From Akanthomyces muscarius (Eukaryota; Ascomycota; Sordariomycetes; Hypocreales; Cordycipitaceae), in the NCBI RefSeq assembly GCF_028009165.1, contig NC_079244.1, forward strand, positions 2,914,001 through 2,978,000: 64,000 nucleotides of DNA, read 5' to 3'. The number at the start of each line of letters is the position of its first letter. Positions within the stretch are counted from its first letter, which is position 1. The position numbers and the translations under genes were made by a program. The notes below the pieces were generated by a model. The model made no database searches, was not told the DNA's origin, and was given only the letters and a program-made list of their open reading frames with translations. This document shows, one piece after another, positions 1 to 16,929 of the stretch.

Positions 1-3000
1 CATCAGTCCCAAAACTCGCAAATTGAGCAGCCTGCTAAAATCGGTGTACTCTTCCCGATTCACTGCCCCAGGGCCGCCAGGGCCCCAGGAGCTTTGCTTG
101 ATCTCAAGTCGCTTGTTGCCCGACAAGTTGAGGTATCGCAGGTTAGGGTTCAAGTTCCAGTTCCAGTCGTAAGGAACGTTGGAAATATTATATTTGAGCG
201 AATTGTTGCCGCAGTCAAGAACAGCCAACTTCTTGGCTCTGGAAATATCAGCCGGTAGGTTGGTAAATTTGTTTCCGTTAATATACAGTGCTTGGAGCAA
301 GCTGGTCTCCTCAAGGTCGTCGGCCGGCAAGGTAGTCAAGCCGTTGCCAGATAGGTACAGCTCGACGAGCTGCGGCCAGCTCTTGATGGACCGCTGAGGC
401 ATGTCGCCAATCTCCTCGTTGTATGAAAGATTAAGAACGCGAAGCTCAGTGAGCATTGTTATTTGGTCAAAAACATCGTCGTCCAGTCGGTTGTCTGCAA
501 GAGACAGATTGCGAAGTGAACCCGCAAATGTATTTGTGAACCTCGACGACAGTCCAGAGTCTTTTCTAGAGGTGGAAGGCGGAGGTGTGACTGTAGACGA
601 AGTAGTCTGCGAGGCTGTTCGAGAAACCACGGACGTTTTACGGCCGCCTTTGCCATACACAGATACAACAGAACTCTTGCGGTCGGGGTTCTGAGCCGGT
701 GAAGGGCCAACACTCAGCAGAGTACTGGACGCCTGGCTTGGACGCCGGTCATCCACAAGTTCTTCCGTGCTTGGTGTGGACGACAGTGGTACGAGAGGCC
801 CTGTTCTGCCGTTTTGCGAGGGAGGGGGGCCGCCAGAGTCCTCACCGGGAACCCGGGGCGGGCGAGAAGCCGGTTTTGGAAAGTTGTCGAGGACGTTGGA
901 CGATGCATTGAGAATCTCGAGCTTGTTGGCCCACCAAATCTCCATCGGAAGTTTTGAAATATTGTTTCCTCGCACATCTAGCACCCTGAGTTCTGTAAGA
1001 CACCCAATTTGTGGGGGCAGCTCGCCAACAGAGTTATTGGCGATGCTGAAATGCTCCAGTCGGCTCAAGGCTCCAAGCTGCTGCGGCAGTGAGACAAAGT
1101 AGTTCTTGTCCAAAACCAGTTGCTCGAGGTTCATCATATGCGCGAACGCTGAATCAATACTTGCCAACTGAGCGTGGGAGAGGTTTAGGGTTTTGAGAGT
1201 GGGTACAGGCGCAATAATCTCGAACTTGTTCAGAGGATTGGAGTTGAGCTTGAGCAGACGAATGCGCTCGAAACCACCAACAAAGGACGAAATTTGGTTG
1301 TGAGCAGCGTACAGAATCTCCAGTTTCGGCAGTTCTGAGATGACATCAATGTTGGTGATATGGTTGTACTTGATGTCAAGCTCACGCAGGCTAATCAAAT
1401 CTCGGAATGTTTCAGGCATCTCACTGCCTAGTCGATTGTTGGTAATCAGTAGCTTCTCAAGGTTTTTCAACTGGCCGATCTCGTCAGGCAGTTCGCCAAT
1501 CGAGTTGAAGCTGAGATCCAAATCAACCAAGCTTTGCAGTTCGCAGATAAAGGTTGGGAAGGTGTCCAGGAAATTGGAGGAAATATTGAGCGTTCGGAGG
1601 GCCTGGTAAGCGTTGAAGTAGGGCGGAATATGTGTTAGCCGGTTATTCGCAAGATTCATCTTCAAGAGACCCGTCAAGGTATCCAATTCGGCATTATCGA
1701 GTTGCTCGACGCGATTGTTTGATACGTCGAGGTAGGTGAGCTTAGCTGCTCTGCTGAGGCTCAGTGGTAGCTTCCGCGCTTCGTTATTGTTGAACTTGAT
1801 GTCTCGTAGTTGTTTGCAAGACTGAATGAAGTCTCGCGGTACGTCTAGAGACAGGTTCCGCGACAGGTTAAGGGAGATGATATCTGCCGCTTTGAGGTAA
1901 AGAGAGATAGGAATGGTGACGAGGTTGCGGGCTGACAAGTCGACATAGTTGAGCTTTTGGTTTTGTGACATGCTGAGGTCCATGGTTCTAGAGTGGAAGT
2001 CGCTCTCACGCGCCGACAGGAACATGAATCTGCAGAGATAGCCGTTGTCCTCTCGGCCAAGATCCTCAATTCTGTCCTTCTCTTCGTAACCAACTTGCTG
2101 GAATAGGCGCTTTTGAATAAGTAACGGCCTGTCCTGGGGAGTCAAGACACGGATGAGGTCGTGCTTCTTCATTATAATGTGATAGTTTTCGAGGCCATCG
2201 ACAACATATGTCTTCTTCATGACTTGCGTGATGACGTCGCTAACGGTAGAATCGAGAGGCATTGCATGCGTCAAGAAAGTGCCATCAGATCGAAATATGC
2301 GAATACAGTAAGGCGACATCTTTTCTTCTGGACGAGGTGGGCAGACAACTTCTTCAGCCTCGGGCGCCTCTTCCGTGTTATCCTCAGTATTGCGGCGCAC
2401 CGCCCAGCTGTCCGGAGCATCCCACTGTCCCTTTGGATCAGGGGGGCCAGTGTCAATTTCTCCTTCTAGACTCTTTAGGAACGAGGAATCCAACGGTGTC
2501 AGAGGAGGGGGTTTCGTCAGAATGCCTTCCATATCATTGAGATTTGTATCAAGGTGATAGACGTGGCCGGCGGCTCGGTGCTCGGTTGGCCCAATCGCCT
2601 CGTCGTTGTAGTCGGGTTGCCTAAAGTTTCGGCTCTTCTTGGAGAATGGAAACTTGTTATTGAACGTCGTCGACCGAGGGGGTGCAATATCTGGCGTGCC
2701 AGCGCTCCACTCGGGCGGGATCGGTGAGGGCGTTTCGGCTCGACCAAAGTCGGCTTTGGAGAGCTTGTTGGAGAGCGACTTTGTCGATTGAGGCATGTCT
2801 CGCAGCCTTGAACCGTTTTCTTCCTTGTCTTTGTTTCTCCGCAGGCGCCCCAAAATGCCGCGCTTGCCATGACCCGGTGATGCATGGCCATCTATTTGGG
2901 TTGACCGCGCAGGGGGCACGCTCTGGGCGCTGGGGGTCGGGCTCTGGGCCCTCGATTTGGACTTGTACATGGCCGAGGCCATTCCTCGGTCGCGGGCAGG

Positions 3001-4472
3001 CTGCAGGCTAACGGTGGAGTCTTCACGGCTCGTTGTTGGTCTCAAAGTGCGGGGATCATCATTGCTCTTGTTGTGTCGATGATGGTGATGATGGTGGTGG
3101 TGGCCTGGTAAGATGGAGTGACCAGATCTGGCGGAGGAGGAGGTCTTGGGTGGGGGTTCGCGAGATGAGCCGTCGTTGATGTATCGTTCTCGATCGGGTC
3201 CAGTCATAGTATCCCTCACCGGGGCCTCTCCGTAACGTGCAATGTCCTGTTTGATCCTGTGTCAGCTGTGATAGGTGCCACGGGTGCCACGGAGGCCGAA
3301 GGCGCAAATAGGAGCGCAACGGCGGCGAACTAGAAATTTCGCGGTTCGCGCCAACTGGGTCAGGAGTCTGGGCGCAATGAACCGGCGAGGGGCAAATTAA
3401 GCGCCTCGGGGAGTTTAATCCCGGGTATAACATGGGGAAATAGGACCAAAAAAAGCGATGCTCTTTTTTTCCTTTGCTTTTTTCTTCGTTTTAATCTTGT
3501 GCTTACCGTATTATCTTGATAAAGGAATGGTACTACCTCGGGCGCAGGCACAGGCGTCCTCGGCCGGGACGAAGCAGGCGAAGCTTCTCTGTCGGTAGCG
3601 TTTGAGTAGTGGCGCTCCTGGCCAGGGCGCGTATGGCTATAGGATCGCGAGCGCTGGTCTTTTCCTATTGAACCGGGCAAGCTGCTCTCTGAACTATCGC
3701 GACCGGGGAACTCCTCGCCAAAGAATCCCTGGAGCTTACGGAATCCGCCCCGCGGGACGCTAGCCTTGGATCCTTGGCTGCTGGCCGTGGTCGCCACGCT
3801 AGCAGCAGACGGTCTCCTCGCATCATGGTTATAGTAATTGGCGTCGGGCGAGTCGTAGCTCACGGATAGCTGGCCTGTGCGAGAAGCGGATTGGGGCAGA
3901 GCCGGGGACATTTGCTGGGAAGAAACGGAGATGCTATCGGTAGAATCGTTGTAGAAGCTCATGGGTAGCGAATTGGCGTGGCCACCAGGCGCGGAGCTGC
4001 TGTGGGACATCCAGGGCGCAATCTGGCTGGCCGCCGTGTTGTTACTGGCGTTCGAGTTGGCCCGAGGCTGATCGAGGACGGCTAGATCGCGGCGATAATT
4101 ATTGAAGTCGCTGAAGCGGCGCTCGTTGTTGGAGTTGATGGAGGAGGGCGACATGGCGTCTTGAGCGGCGACAGTCGACGTGGTGGGCGAAACTTGCGAG
4201 TCATCTCTCAATGAGCTGGAAAGATACGGTAAGTAATTGACAGCGTGCAGGGTTGGCCGACGGGCGCTTGATTTTTTTCATCCTTACCTGGGTGGAAGAT
4301 GGGTGCTGTCGATGCTAAGACGCGAGGGAATGCTCTGGCGCGAACCGCTGGACGGGGCAGGAGTTGGCGTGGTGGGAATTATTGTGACAGAGGACGAACG
4401 CGTGCTGCCAGGATGCAGGTTGTTGGTCGGAATGGAGCCGTGGTAAGCCGCAGAGTGCTCATTCTCGGTCAT
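1..4472 (-). CDS. CYR1: Adenylate cyclase, N-terminal half (partial; runs off the left edge)
   Basis: Makes cAMP from ATP for the PKA pathway; this window covers only the regulatory half. Exons (minus): 4472-4288, 4215-3507, 3246-1. The introns have GTAAGG/CAG and GTAAGC/CAG ends, and the frame is continuous across both. About 1,380 residues are visible. A Ser/Asn-rich disordered N-terminus leads to the short conserved block GGFRKLQGFFGEEFPG (about 218-233), typical of the fungal adenylate cyclase G-alpha-binding segment. A Ras-association domain follows (about 605-700, starting near SPYCIRIFRSDGTF), then many leucine-rich repeats from about 715 onward, such as LVDLDLSFNSIGELP. A Ser/Pro-rich insert interrupts the repeats at about 1097-1198. 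The PP2C-like and catalytic domains lie outside the window. I chose the ATG at 4472 because a stop lies in frame just upstream; an additional upstream coding exon is not excluded. Confidence 0.93.
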
Positions 4473-9827
<5,355 letters not shown>

Positions 9828-9920
9828 ATGTGGCGGTGGAAACTCCTTTCACAACCCAAAACCGGAAAATCAAAATCAAAATGGAAAATATTCATTCAAT
9901 CATCATCTGTATATGCCGAA

Positions 9921-9926
9921 AATAAA
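9921..9926 (+). terminator. Possible poly(A) signal of the GH13 gene
   Basis: An AATAAA hexamer followed by an A-run lies about 95 bp after the alpha-glucosidase stop, in the 110 bp gap to the convergent Dus4 stop at 9938. The two transcripts probably overlap at their 3' ends. Confidence 0.35.
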
Positions 9927-9937
9927 AAAAAGTCTAT

Positions 9938-11310
9938 TCAAAATAAATCCCGCCGTAGTCCCGTCGTCTGACCCTTGTGCTCCGCAATCTTGTGGTCGAG
10001 GAAATCCATCAGCTCCGTCACGTCCGTCATCAGCGCAAACGCCTGCCTCTCCTTCCTGCTCAGCAGCTGGCTCTTGTCGTCGCCAAACCCGGGCCCGCAC
10101 ATCTCCTGCACGTGGTGCACCGCGAGCTTGAGCGGCAGCGGCGCCCGCGCCGCGTGGCACATGAAGCGCTCGACCGCCTCCCAGGGGCAGGCCGCGTGGC
10201 CGGCAAACAGCGCCGGGTTGGCGAGCAGGCCCCGGGCGGACATGAAGCCGGAGAGGTGCGTGTTGCTGGGGGCCGGAAGCACCGTCGAGGTCGGCACCGG
10301 CGGATCGTCCTTGATGCGAAGCGTGGCGAGGGCGGCGTCTTCGCTGCTGTGGGTGGTGGCGCGGATGGGTAGCGCGTTGATGTCAAAGATGTCCCCGGAG
10401 AGGAGAATGGGCAGCGTCTTGGCGTACTTTTCCGTCAAGATCTCGAGGGCCTCTGTGCGGATCGGCGTGGTAGAGGGTGTGTGGCGTGTGCGCGGGTGGA
10501 TGGTGAGCCAGTCTATATTGCGGTGGTGAGGGTCGCCAATGACGGTGTCGATAAAGTCCATCGTCTTCCTGTTCTCTTTGTCAGCCTCTCGTCCTCCTAA
10601 ACAGCCTCTAGTTCCAGTAACGTTGCTTTTCGTACCTTAGATCATCGTGCACCCGAATCTTGACGCTCACGCTGCGGCCCTTGGGATTCTCCACGTCCTT
10701 GTCCATGCCGACGGCCCAGCCCTCGCCCGCCAGCCGGCTCCTCGTCTCGACCACCATATCGCGCACGAGCTCGCGCTGGTTCATGAGCGCCGCGCCGAGA
10801 GTCTCGGCGCAGGCCCAGCTCTGCGGGCAGCCGCAGTTGAGATCCACGCCGTTGACATACGGGATGGCGAGCGAGGACGCTCGCGCAAGCTCCGTGGGGT
10901 CGTTGGCGCCAAACTGAAGAATGGTGACTGGTTGGGGCCCGTTTGTGCCAACAGTGAGGTCTACAAAGGCGGACAGGTTACGGATTGTGATCTTTTAAAC
11001 AAGTAACCAGACTCGGAACGTACCACTGTCTCGGGCAAAGCCGCTGCGGTTGAATTCCTTGGCCAGGATCATGGGCGTCCAGCACAAGTCCACGCCGTAG
11101 TGGCGCACCGTCTGCCGGAAAGCGAGCTTGCTATAGCGCACCATGGGAGCGCACGCGTATACAAATTTATTTTGTTTGCGGCATACATCGAATATCTTCA
11201 GGGGGCTGAATTCCAGGGGCGGTTAGCACAAAGCCAGAGACAGAATCATTCGTTGGTTTGACTCACTGTGTTGTGGGCAGCACTGCGCTGTCCACATCTA
11301 TGCTCCCCAT
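9938..11310 (-). CDS. DUS4: tRNA-dihydrouridine synthase Dus4
   Basis: FMN-dependent enzyme that reduces uridine to dihydrouridine in the tRNA D-loop (position 20a/20b for the Dus4 family). Exons (minus): 11310-11267, 11205-11024, 10960-10636, 10568-9938; 393 residues. The first coding exon is short (MGSIDVDSAVLPTT) and splices into PLKIFDVCRKQNKF. The family hallmarks follow: APMVRYSKLAFR near the N-terminus, then FGANDP and DLNCGCPQSWA, whose first Cys is the expected catalytic residue. VSVKIRVHDDL and IHPRTR come next, followed by the TIM-barrel end at SGDIFD. The C-terminal helical part starts after GFMSARGLLANPALF. The 3' end converges on the alpha-glucosidase gene with 110 bp between stops. 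The start ATG is supported by family-like sequence immediately after the first splice; the exact N-terminus is the least certain part. Confidence 0.92.
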
Positions 11311-11604
11311 TTTGCCCCCTTCTGACTATAAAAACACGGTATTCAAGAAAAATATGTCTCTTAGTCCCTTTATTGAGACAGTACCGTGTCGCCTCAGGGG
11401 TCGTCTGGGTTTGAAAAGTTCAAGACTCATCGCCGCAGAACTTTTCGGCCGACGTCAAAAGTGGGCCTTGAAGGCTTGCCGACTTACACACTTCACCAAA
11501 CCAGCGATACATCTCTGTACAATGTTCTTCATTCAGTCTATATAATACAAATGTCCAAGTCTAGAATGCATGTAAACCGCTCGCAATGATGATGAAATAA
11601 ATCG

Positions 11605-13922
11605 TTAAACCGCCTTCCCAATGTTGTCCGGAGTTCCCGGCCTCGATGCATCCAAATCAATACCGAACAAACTATCGGCATCGCCCACCATTTCCGCCGC
11701 CTCGGCCGTCGCCAGGAGGACCTTTCGCTCCGCAAACACCTCCATCATCCATCGCCGTTCGGCCACAATGCGACGAGCCAACTCCGCCTCCATCTCTTCG
11801 TAGCGGCCTCTGAGGCGGTGCTTGGCGCTGTACATGAGCTCCTCGCGGATCGTCAGCTCGTCCTGCAGCTTGGCCCGGTACGTGTCCAGCTCGCCCGTCT
11901 TCCACTCCTGCCATAGCTGGTAGCCCTGGTCCATGCGCTGCCGCAAGGAGAGCATGGCAGACTCGATTTCCTCCTCGGCGCCGTCCTTGTCGGCCCAGTA
12001 CTCTTTGAGCTGCTCCTCGTAATCGTTTTCGATCTTGTGCTCCTTGGCTGTGCGCACGGCAAATTCGGCGTCGAGTTTGGTTTCCATGTCTGTGGTTCGC
12101 GTCACGATTTTTTCGTTGATTTTCGATAGCTCTGTCTTTTGTTCTTTTTCAAGAGCTTCCTCTTTATTTTTGGCGTCGGTGGCCAGGTCTTTCGCGTCGG
12201 CCTCTTGCTGCCAGTCAACGATGCTCTCCTGCGTCTCGTGCAGGGAGTCTAATATGCGAGCGAGCTGCTGAAACTTGACCTCGACCGTTTGTCGTCTCAG
12301 TATCTCACCGCGAGCGCGCTCCTTTTTCATAGAGATTCTGTGCTGTTCTTCTATGTCGGCCTCTCTGCGCTCGAATTCCTCAATCTGAGCCAGAATCTGT
12401 CGCAGCTCTTCCGACTCTTGCTGCTCACGTTGGTGTCGTTCGCTTCGACGAACTTCTGCCGCGGCTTTCAGTTCACTTAATTGTGCCATTGTACAGGAGC
12501 AAGTGCACCAACGTCGGCAGCAGACGTAACAGAACTGATAGCCGCATCGGCATGTCATGTGCTGGCATGCCTCGCGATGCTCCACCAGCGCACGACATTG
12601 CGAGCAGCGCTTCCAGCCTTCTTCCTCCGCTAGAAGATTCGTCATGTTCATCTCTTGGTCTTCAGGGCACTCGTTTTTTCCATGCGCTGGCCGCCGGCAA
12701 ATTGTACATGTCGAGTGGGATTGTGGACATCGTGCAACTCGCTTGGCAAGGTTGATATTCTTGGACGGAATCAAGACCGAGCATTCGGGAACATGACAGT
12801 ATACTCGCTCGGCAATGGGCACCTCCCATTCAGATCGGCGTTCTTCAAAAGTCCTTTTCAGATCGTTGGGTATGTGATCCAAGATTGTCCGAAAAGGAAT
12901 TTGATTGAGACAGCACTTGGGTGGCCATTGCTGCTCATTTGCGCATGCCGCCGTGATAAGTCGAACAAAGCAGTCGTCACAGTAGCTGTGGCAGACAACT
13001 TTGACAACATCCTTCATGGCAAAATCATCGAGACAGGAGACACATTCACTATATTAATTAGGTTAGTCAAGCACTTGGTAAGAAACAGAGGTACGTACAC
13101 TAATTCTTGTGTTTCCGGCACGCGAACAGTTTTGTTTCGTCGTAGCTTTTTCAACGTCTCTTGCGTGCCTGGTGCGGTGGATTCGACATTTGCTTTGCTG
13201 AGACGAGTTTCGAGATCTTGAAGAATCGCTTCACGGGCGGCACCGGCGGCGGCACTCTCTCCCTTTTCATAACTGCGCTGAAAGAGCTTTCGGAAGCCAA
13301 ATTTTCGGCGTTTATCCACTTGTTCTTGCACGAAGCTGCGTCGCGAAAGCAGTGATTCTGTATCGCAATCCGGTTTGATGTCTATCGATGAAGCATCGAT
13401 ATCTTTGCCCTTCTCAGTTCCGTTCATATTGATCGGCAGATATGGCTCCTTGTTCTTCGCGGCCTCTAGCGCCTCCGCTTCCTCCACTGCTTTGCGCGCG
13501 GCGTCTTCTTCCTTTTCGCGTCGTAATTGCTGCTCGACTCGCTCTTGAATGTTGGTTATCGACTGTGGAATAATTTCCGTGAGCGGCTCCGAAAACACCT
13601 TAGAGGCGTCGGCCAATCCTGGTGGTGGGCTGTACAGGCGCCAGTCGACTTCGTCCCCGCCGGCGACTGGCACTGTCTGCGCTTGACTGAGCGCATCGTG
13701 GTGCTTTCGCAGCCACTCGTCCTGCAGGTGCACCAAGTATTCTTCGGGCTCATTTACAATATCGGCCAGGGCTGTGTCGTCGTATGCGCCGGGGATGGGG
13801 GGCCGCAATGACGATGGTGCCACGCCCATGGGAGCGCTGGTTTCCACGGATAAGCTCCTTTCGGAAATGGAAACCAGCGAGGTTCTCTTGGATTGGTTCT
13901 TTTTCAGAAAACTGACTTTCAT
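11605..13922 (-). CDS. RBR/IBR-type zinc-finger protein (probable E3 ubiquitin ligase) with C-terminal coiled coil
   Basis: Two exons (minus, 13922-13099 and 13048-11605, 50 bp intron with a GTACGT donor) encode 755 residues. Residues 1-270 are charged and disordered, with an acidic/basic helix (VEQQLRREKEEDAARK). The splice recreates ECVSCLDDF, start of a RING1 (about 276-310). An IBR-like Cys/His region follows (CHVPECSVLIP, CPQSHSTCTIC). A RING2 sits at about 422-459 (CSQC...ACQHMTCRCGYQFCYVC); the Cys in ACQHM (about 436) is in the position of the catalytic Cys of RING-HECT-hybrid ligases. The rest, about 465-735, is almost entirely Glu/Lys/Arg/Gln-rich predicted coiled coil (EELRQILAQIEEFERREADI and similar). 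Such IBR-plus-coiled-coil proteins are common in filamentous ascomycetes but have no defined role that I can name. The substrate is unknown. Confidence 0.85.
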
Positions 13923-14662
13923 GGCGAAAGAAGGACGGTTGGAGCCAAGGCGCCCTCGCTGTTTCCGGGCAGCAGTTCGCGATTATATGCGTGCCGCCAA
14001 CAAGGTGGGCTTGCAACGGATCTGCACCGCGGGCACACGAGCTTCGTTGTCTCCATGGCAAAAACAGCCTTGCGGGATGGGGTTCTATGATGTTTATTCA
14101 GAGGCTAAAAACACCGAAAGACCAGGCTAGGTGACGCCCGGAGCGCCTCACTGCAGGCCATGGGCACTGGGAAGGCCTGTTGCCCAATCCTGATGGGGCA
14201 TTGGGGAGCGTGCTGTGCGGCTGAATGGAAATGCCCACTCTGTTCGCGAAACGCCCGTACGGGGAACAAGGACAGCAAGGCCGCTATTAATGGAACTGGA
14301 TGTAAGTGGCGTTTTTAGGCCACAACGCACAGGAACTAACATGTTACTATGCGCCCGGCCGGGCAGTGCAAAGCTTCTGGAAGGCTGAAACCAGGTGATA
14401 ACTTCCGTTACCAAGTAGTATTTCCGGGGCCTGCAAGGATCGGGCTTACTGTTCGATTTTACTGTTCATGACTCTTACTACATCGGAATGGACTCTACGG
14501 TACGAGATCTACGATTCTGTCCATTCCCGGTGTCGACCAAGCACGACGGGGGCTTCTATTCTTGCCCGTCGTGCCCGCGACACCACATCTCACACCACCG
14601 CGAATAAGTGTATTGACGTATGAAATTCTCGTGATAGGCAATGTACATCGATCGTTCGGCAC
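13923..14662. other. 740 bp intergenic region, nothing recognised
   Basis: The interval lies upstream of the RBR gene (minus) and downstream of the FAH-family gene (minus). It should contain the RBR promoter. I see no gene, repeat or RNA feature that I can support. Confidence 0.5.
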
Positions 14663-15738
14663 CTAGATTTTGGCATAACTTTTTGCAAACTCGACCTTGT
14701 TGACACTGATGCAGTTAGTAAAAGGCGTAGTGTGGCTTGGTGTTAGAGAGTGCTTACCAGGTACCGACATGGTCGAGTCCGACCTCAACAACGTCGCCGT
14801 CCTTGAGCCACAACTGCGGTGAGCGTCCCATTCCAACACCGGCGGGCCTGAGTTGTCAGTTTAAAACTTATATGATGGAAGTTGAATGAAACTCACGTCC
14901 CGGTGAAGATGAGATCACCTGGCATTAGAGTGACGCCGCGGCTAAGAAGCGAAATGGTCTCTTTGACACCAAAAATCTGGTCGGCAGTGTTGCCATTCTA
15001 TCAAAGTTAGTGTGAATCTGTATGGAGCATTATTCCTGCTTACTTGTAATATTTCGCCGTTGACCTTGGTCCAAATGGCGAGGGACTGGGGGTCCTCAAT
15101 CAACTTGGACGACACAATGCCAGGACCATATGGCGCCCAGCCGTCGAAACTCTTTCCGTGAGCCCATTGGTTGCCGTGCTTCATCTGCCAGTCTCTGTGA
15201 GACATATCGTTGCCAACAGCGTAGCCAAAAACGCAGTCCAGGGCCTGGGCCTCGGGCACGTCCTTGCACTGCTTGCCAACGATAATGACCAGCTCACACT
15301 CATAGTCTAGACCATCCATCTCCTGGGCCATGTGAGGAACAGGGATGGGGTCTGTAGGACCAGAGAGACTTGTGGGAGGCTTGAAGAAGAGGACAGGGTA
15401 CTTGGGCTCAGGAAGCTTGTTTTCTTTGGCGTGGTCGGCATAGTTGAGGCCTAGACAGCGAACAGTGCCGGAATGGGCTGGTGCTAGAGGCGGGAGAAGG
15501 GTGCGGATATCGGCCGCTCGATCTGTGACTTGGTATTCACCAAAGATATTTCCCTCGATGATTCGGGCAGTCTGCGCCTTGGAGATGTCGGTTTCTCCCT
15601 CGGGAAGGATGGCATCGCCGTAGTATGAGCGTCCATCGTTGGACAGAAATCTAACCAGCCTCTGTGGTTGGAAACATCACTTAGCAAGAAGGGGTTGGTA
15701 GTGTATTAAAGAGCTAAACTCACTGAAAAGGAAGACAT
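14663..15738 (-). CDS. Fumarylacetoacetate hydrolase (FAH) family protein
   Basis: Metal-dependent C-C hydrolase/decarboxylase/isomerase fold. Exons (minus): 15738-15724, 15661-15044, 14997-14897, 14847-14758, 14705-14663; 288 residues, typical of the short FAHD-like clade rather than true fumarylacetoacetase (about 420). The first coding exon encodes only MSSFS. Landmarks are CLGLNYADHAKE, LDYECELVIIVGK with the metal-binding acidic residues (Asp/Glu-x-Glu pattern), FGYAVGNDMSHRDWQ, KSFDGWAPYGP, then after splicing NGNTADQIF, LMPGDLIFTGTPAGVG and WLKDGDVVEVGLD. No targeting sequence is evident. Relatives include acylpyruvases, oxaloacetate decarboxylases and 2-hydroxyhepta-2,4-diene-1,7-dioate isomerases, so the substrate cannot be assigned. 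No aromatic-catabolism genes neighbour it. Family assignment is firm; the reaction is open. Confidence 0.9.
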
Positions 15739-16294
15739 TTTTGCTTCTTGTTACAGTGAATAGTATTGATGATGGGCAGGATAACGTGTTGATCAATGGG
15801 GGGGAGCTGGTGCTTTTATAACTGAAGCATCATCAGTCGGAGTTGTAGGCATGTAACGTCGCTAATACGGTAGGCATTCACTTACAGCGAGCGTAGCGAG
15901 TCCTGTCGGAGATGCTTCGGTGACTGGCAGTGGCTGGTACGCTGCCCATGTCCATCCACTGTACCAGCAAGGTTAAGATCCTCCTGCAGCACAATTATGG
16001 CTGCATCGGCCGCTGTAAATTTTCACCAAAGGGCTGTCCCCCAGTTGACCCCCCTCGCTCCCCTCGCTCCCCTCGCCCACTATAATCAACCTCTGACCAG
16101 CCAGTCACGGCGGATCACTCGGCTCCTCAGGCCAACAATCCCGCCCAGCCAGGCCGCTAGCGCTGACCGGCACCTCATCTACTGACATTGACAGCTGCAA
16201 TATTACCATCTTGGGTGTCCATTTCGACATTTAACCTCCAGCGCTTCCATCACGACATACGGCTATCCCGGCAGATACTTGCCGACAGTCAGCA
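15739..16294. promoter_or_regulatory. Shared divergent upstream region of FAH-family and SDH assembly-factor genes
   Basis: 556 bp separate the two start codons. The only visible structure is a short pyrimidine-rich tandem tract of CCCTCGCT-type units at about 16050-16079. No uORF or RNA gene is evident. Confidence 0.45.
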
Positions 16295-16684
16295 ATGCGT
16301 CTCTCCGGCCTCCAGAAAGAGGTTCTGGGCCTTTACCGCCACTGTCTTCGCGAGAGCCGTAAGAAGCCCGAGGTATCTGCGACGCCCTACCCCAATGCCG
16401 CCAGTTCGGCTGCCTTTCCGGCTGCAACACCATTAGCACGGCTTTACTAACATGACAATCTTTTTTTTCCAGGCCACTAGACCGCATTTCAAGGCTTTTG
16501 CGAGGTTAGTTTGTTCGCCGACCTGTGTTCGCCGACGCGTCGCTAATGGCCACCCTGCAGGTCTGAATTTGCAAAGAGCCTCAGTGTTGACAAACGGGAC
16601 TTTGCAGCCATTGAGTTTCTGCTGCGCAAAGGAAAACGCCAACTTGAAGTATACTCGTCTCCAGGAATCAAGGACATTCGATAG
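16295..16684 (+). CDS. SDH6: Succinate dehydrogenase assembly factor 1 (SDHAF1/Sdh6), LYR-motif protein
   Basis: Small mitochondrial chaperone that helps deliver Fe-S clusters to the Sdh2 subunit of complex II. Three exons (16295-16372, 16473-16504, 16561-16684) encode 77 residues, so it is easily missed by single-ORF searches. The N-terminus MRLSGLQKEVLGLYRHCLRE carries the LYR tripeptide at 13-15. The middle exon (ATRPHFKAFAR) is only 32 bp. The last exon gives SEFAKSLSVDKRDFAAIEF, then LLRKGKRQLE and a terminal SSPGIKDIR. This arrangement (LYR near the N-terminus, basic helix, YSSPGIKDI at the end) matches SDHAF1 among the LYRM proteins. Splice sites are GTATCT/CAG and GTTAGT/CAG with consistent frame. 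Confidence 0.9.
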
Positions 16685-16929
16685 GCGTGCTCTTGCCCCC
16701 GGCATGTCTGGCCTCGTGCCGTGGCTTGGCCAACTGCTGCCCTCTCCTGCCGCGGCTACTCTCCCCTCTCCGCCTCGTTGCCATGTCAAAATGTCTACCG
16801 GCGCATCCTCTCTGCAACACCTGCATTAGTGCTATATGCGCTCCTTTCGTGCCATCTCATGCTTAGGCTTCGTTATAACGCAACATTCTTCACCGACCTC
16901 ATCCGCACACTATTGGGGCAGAGCCTAGA

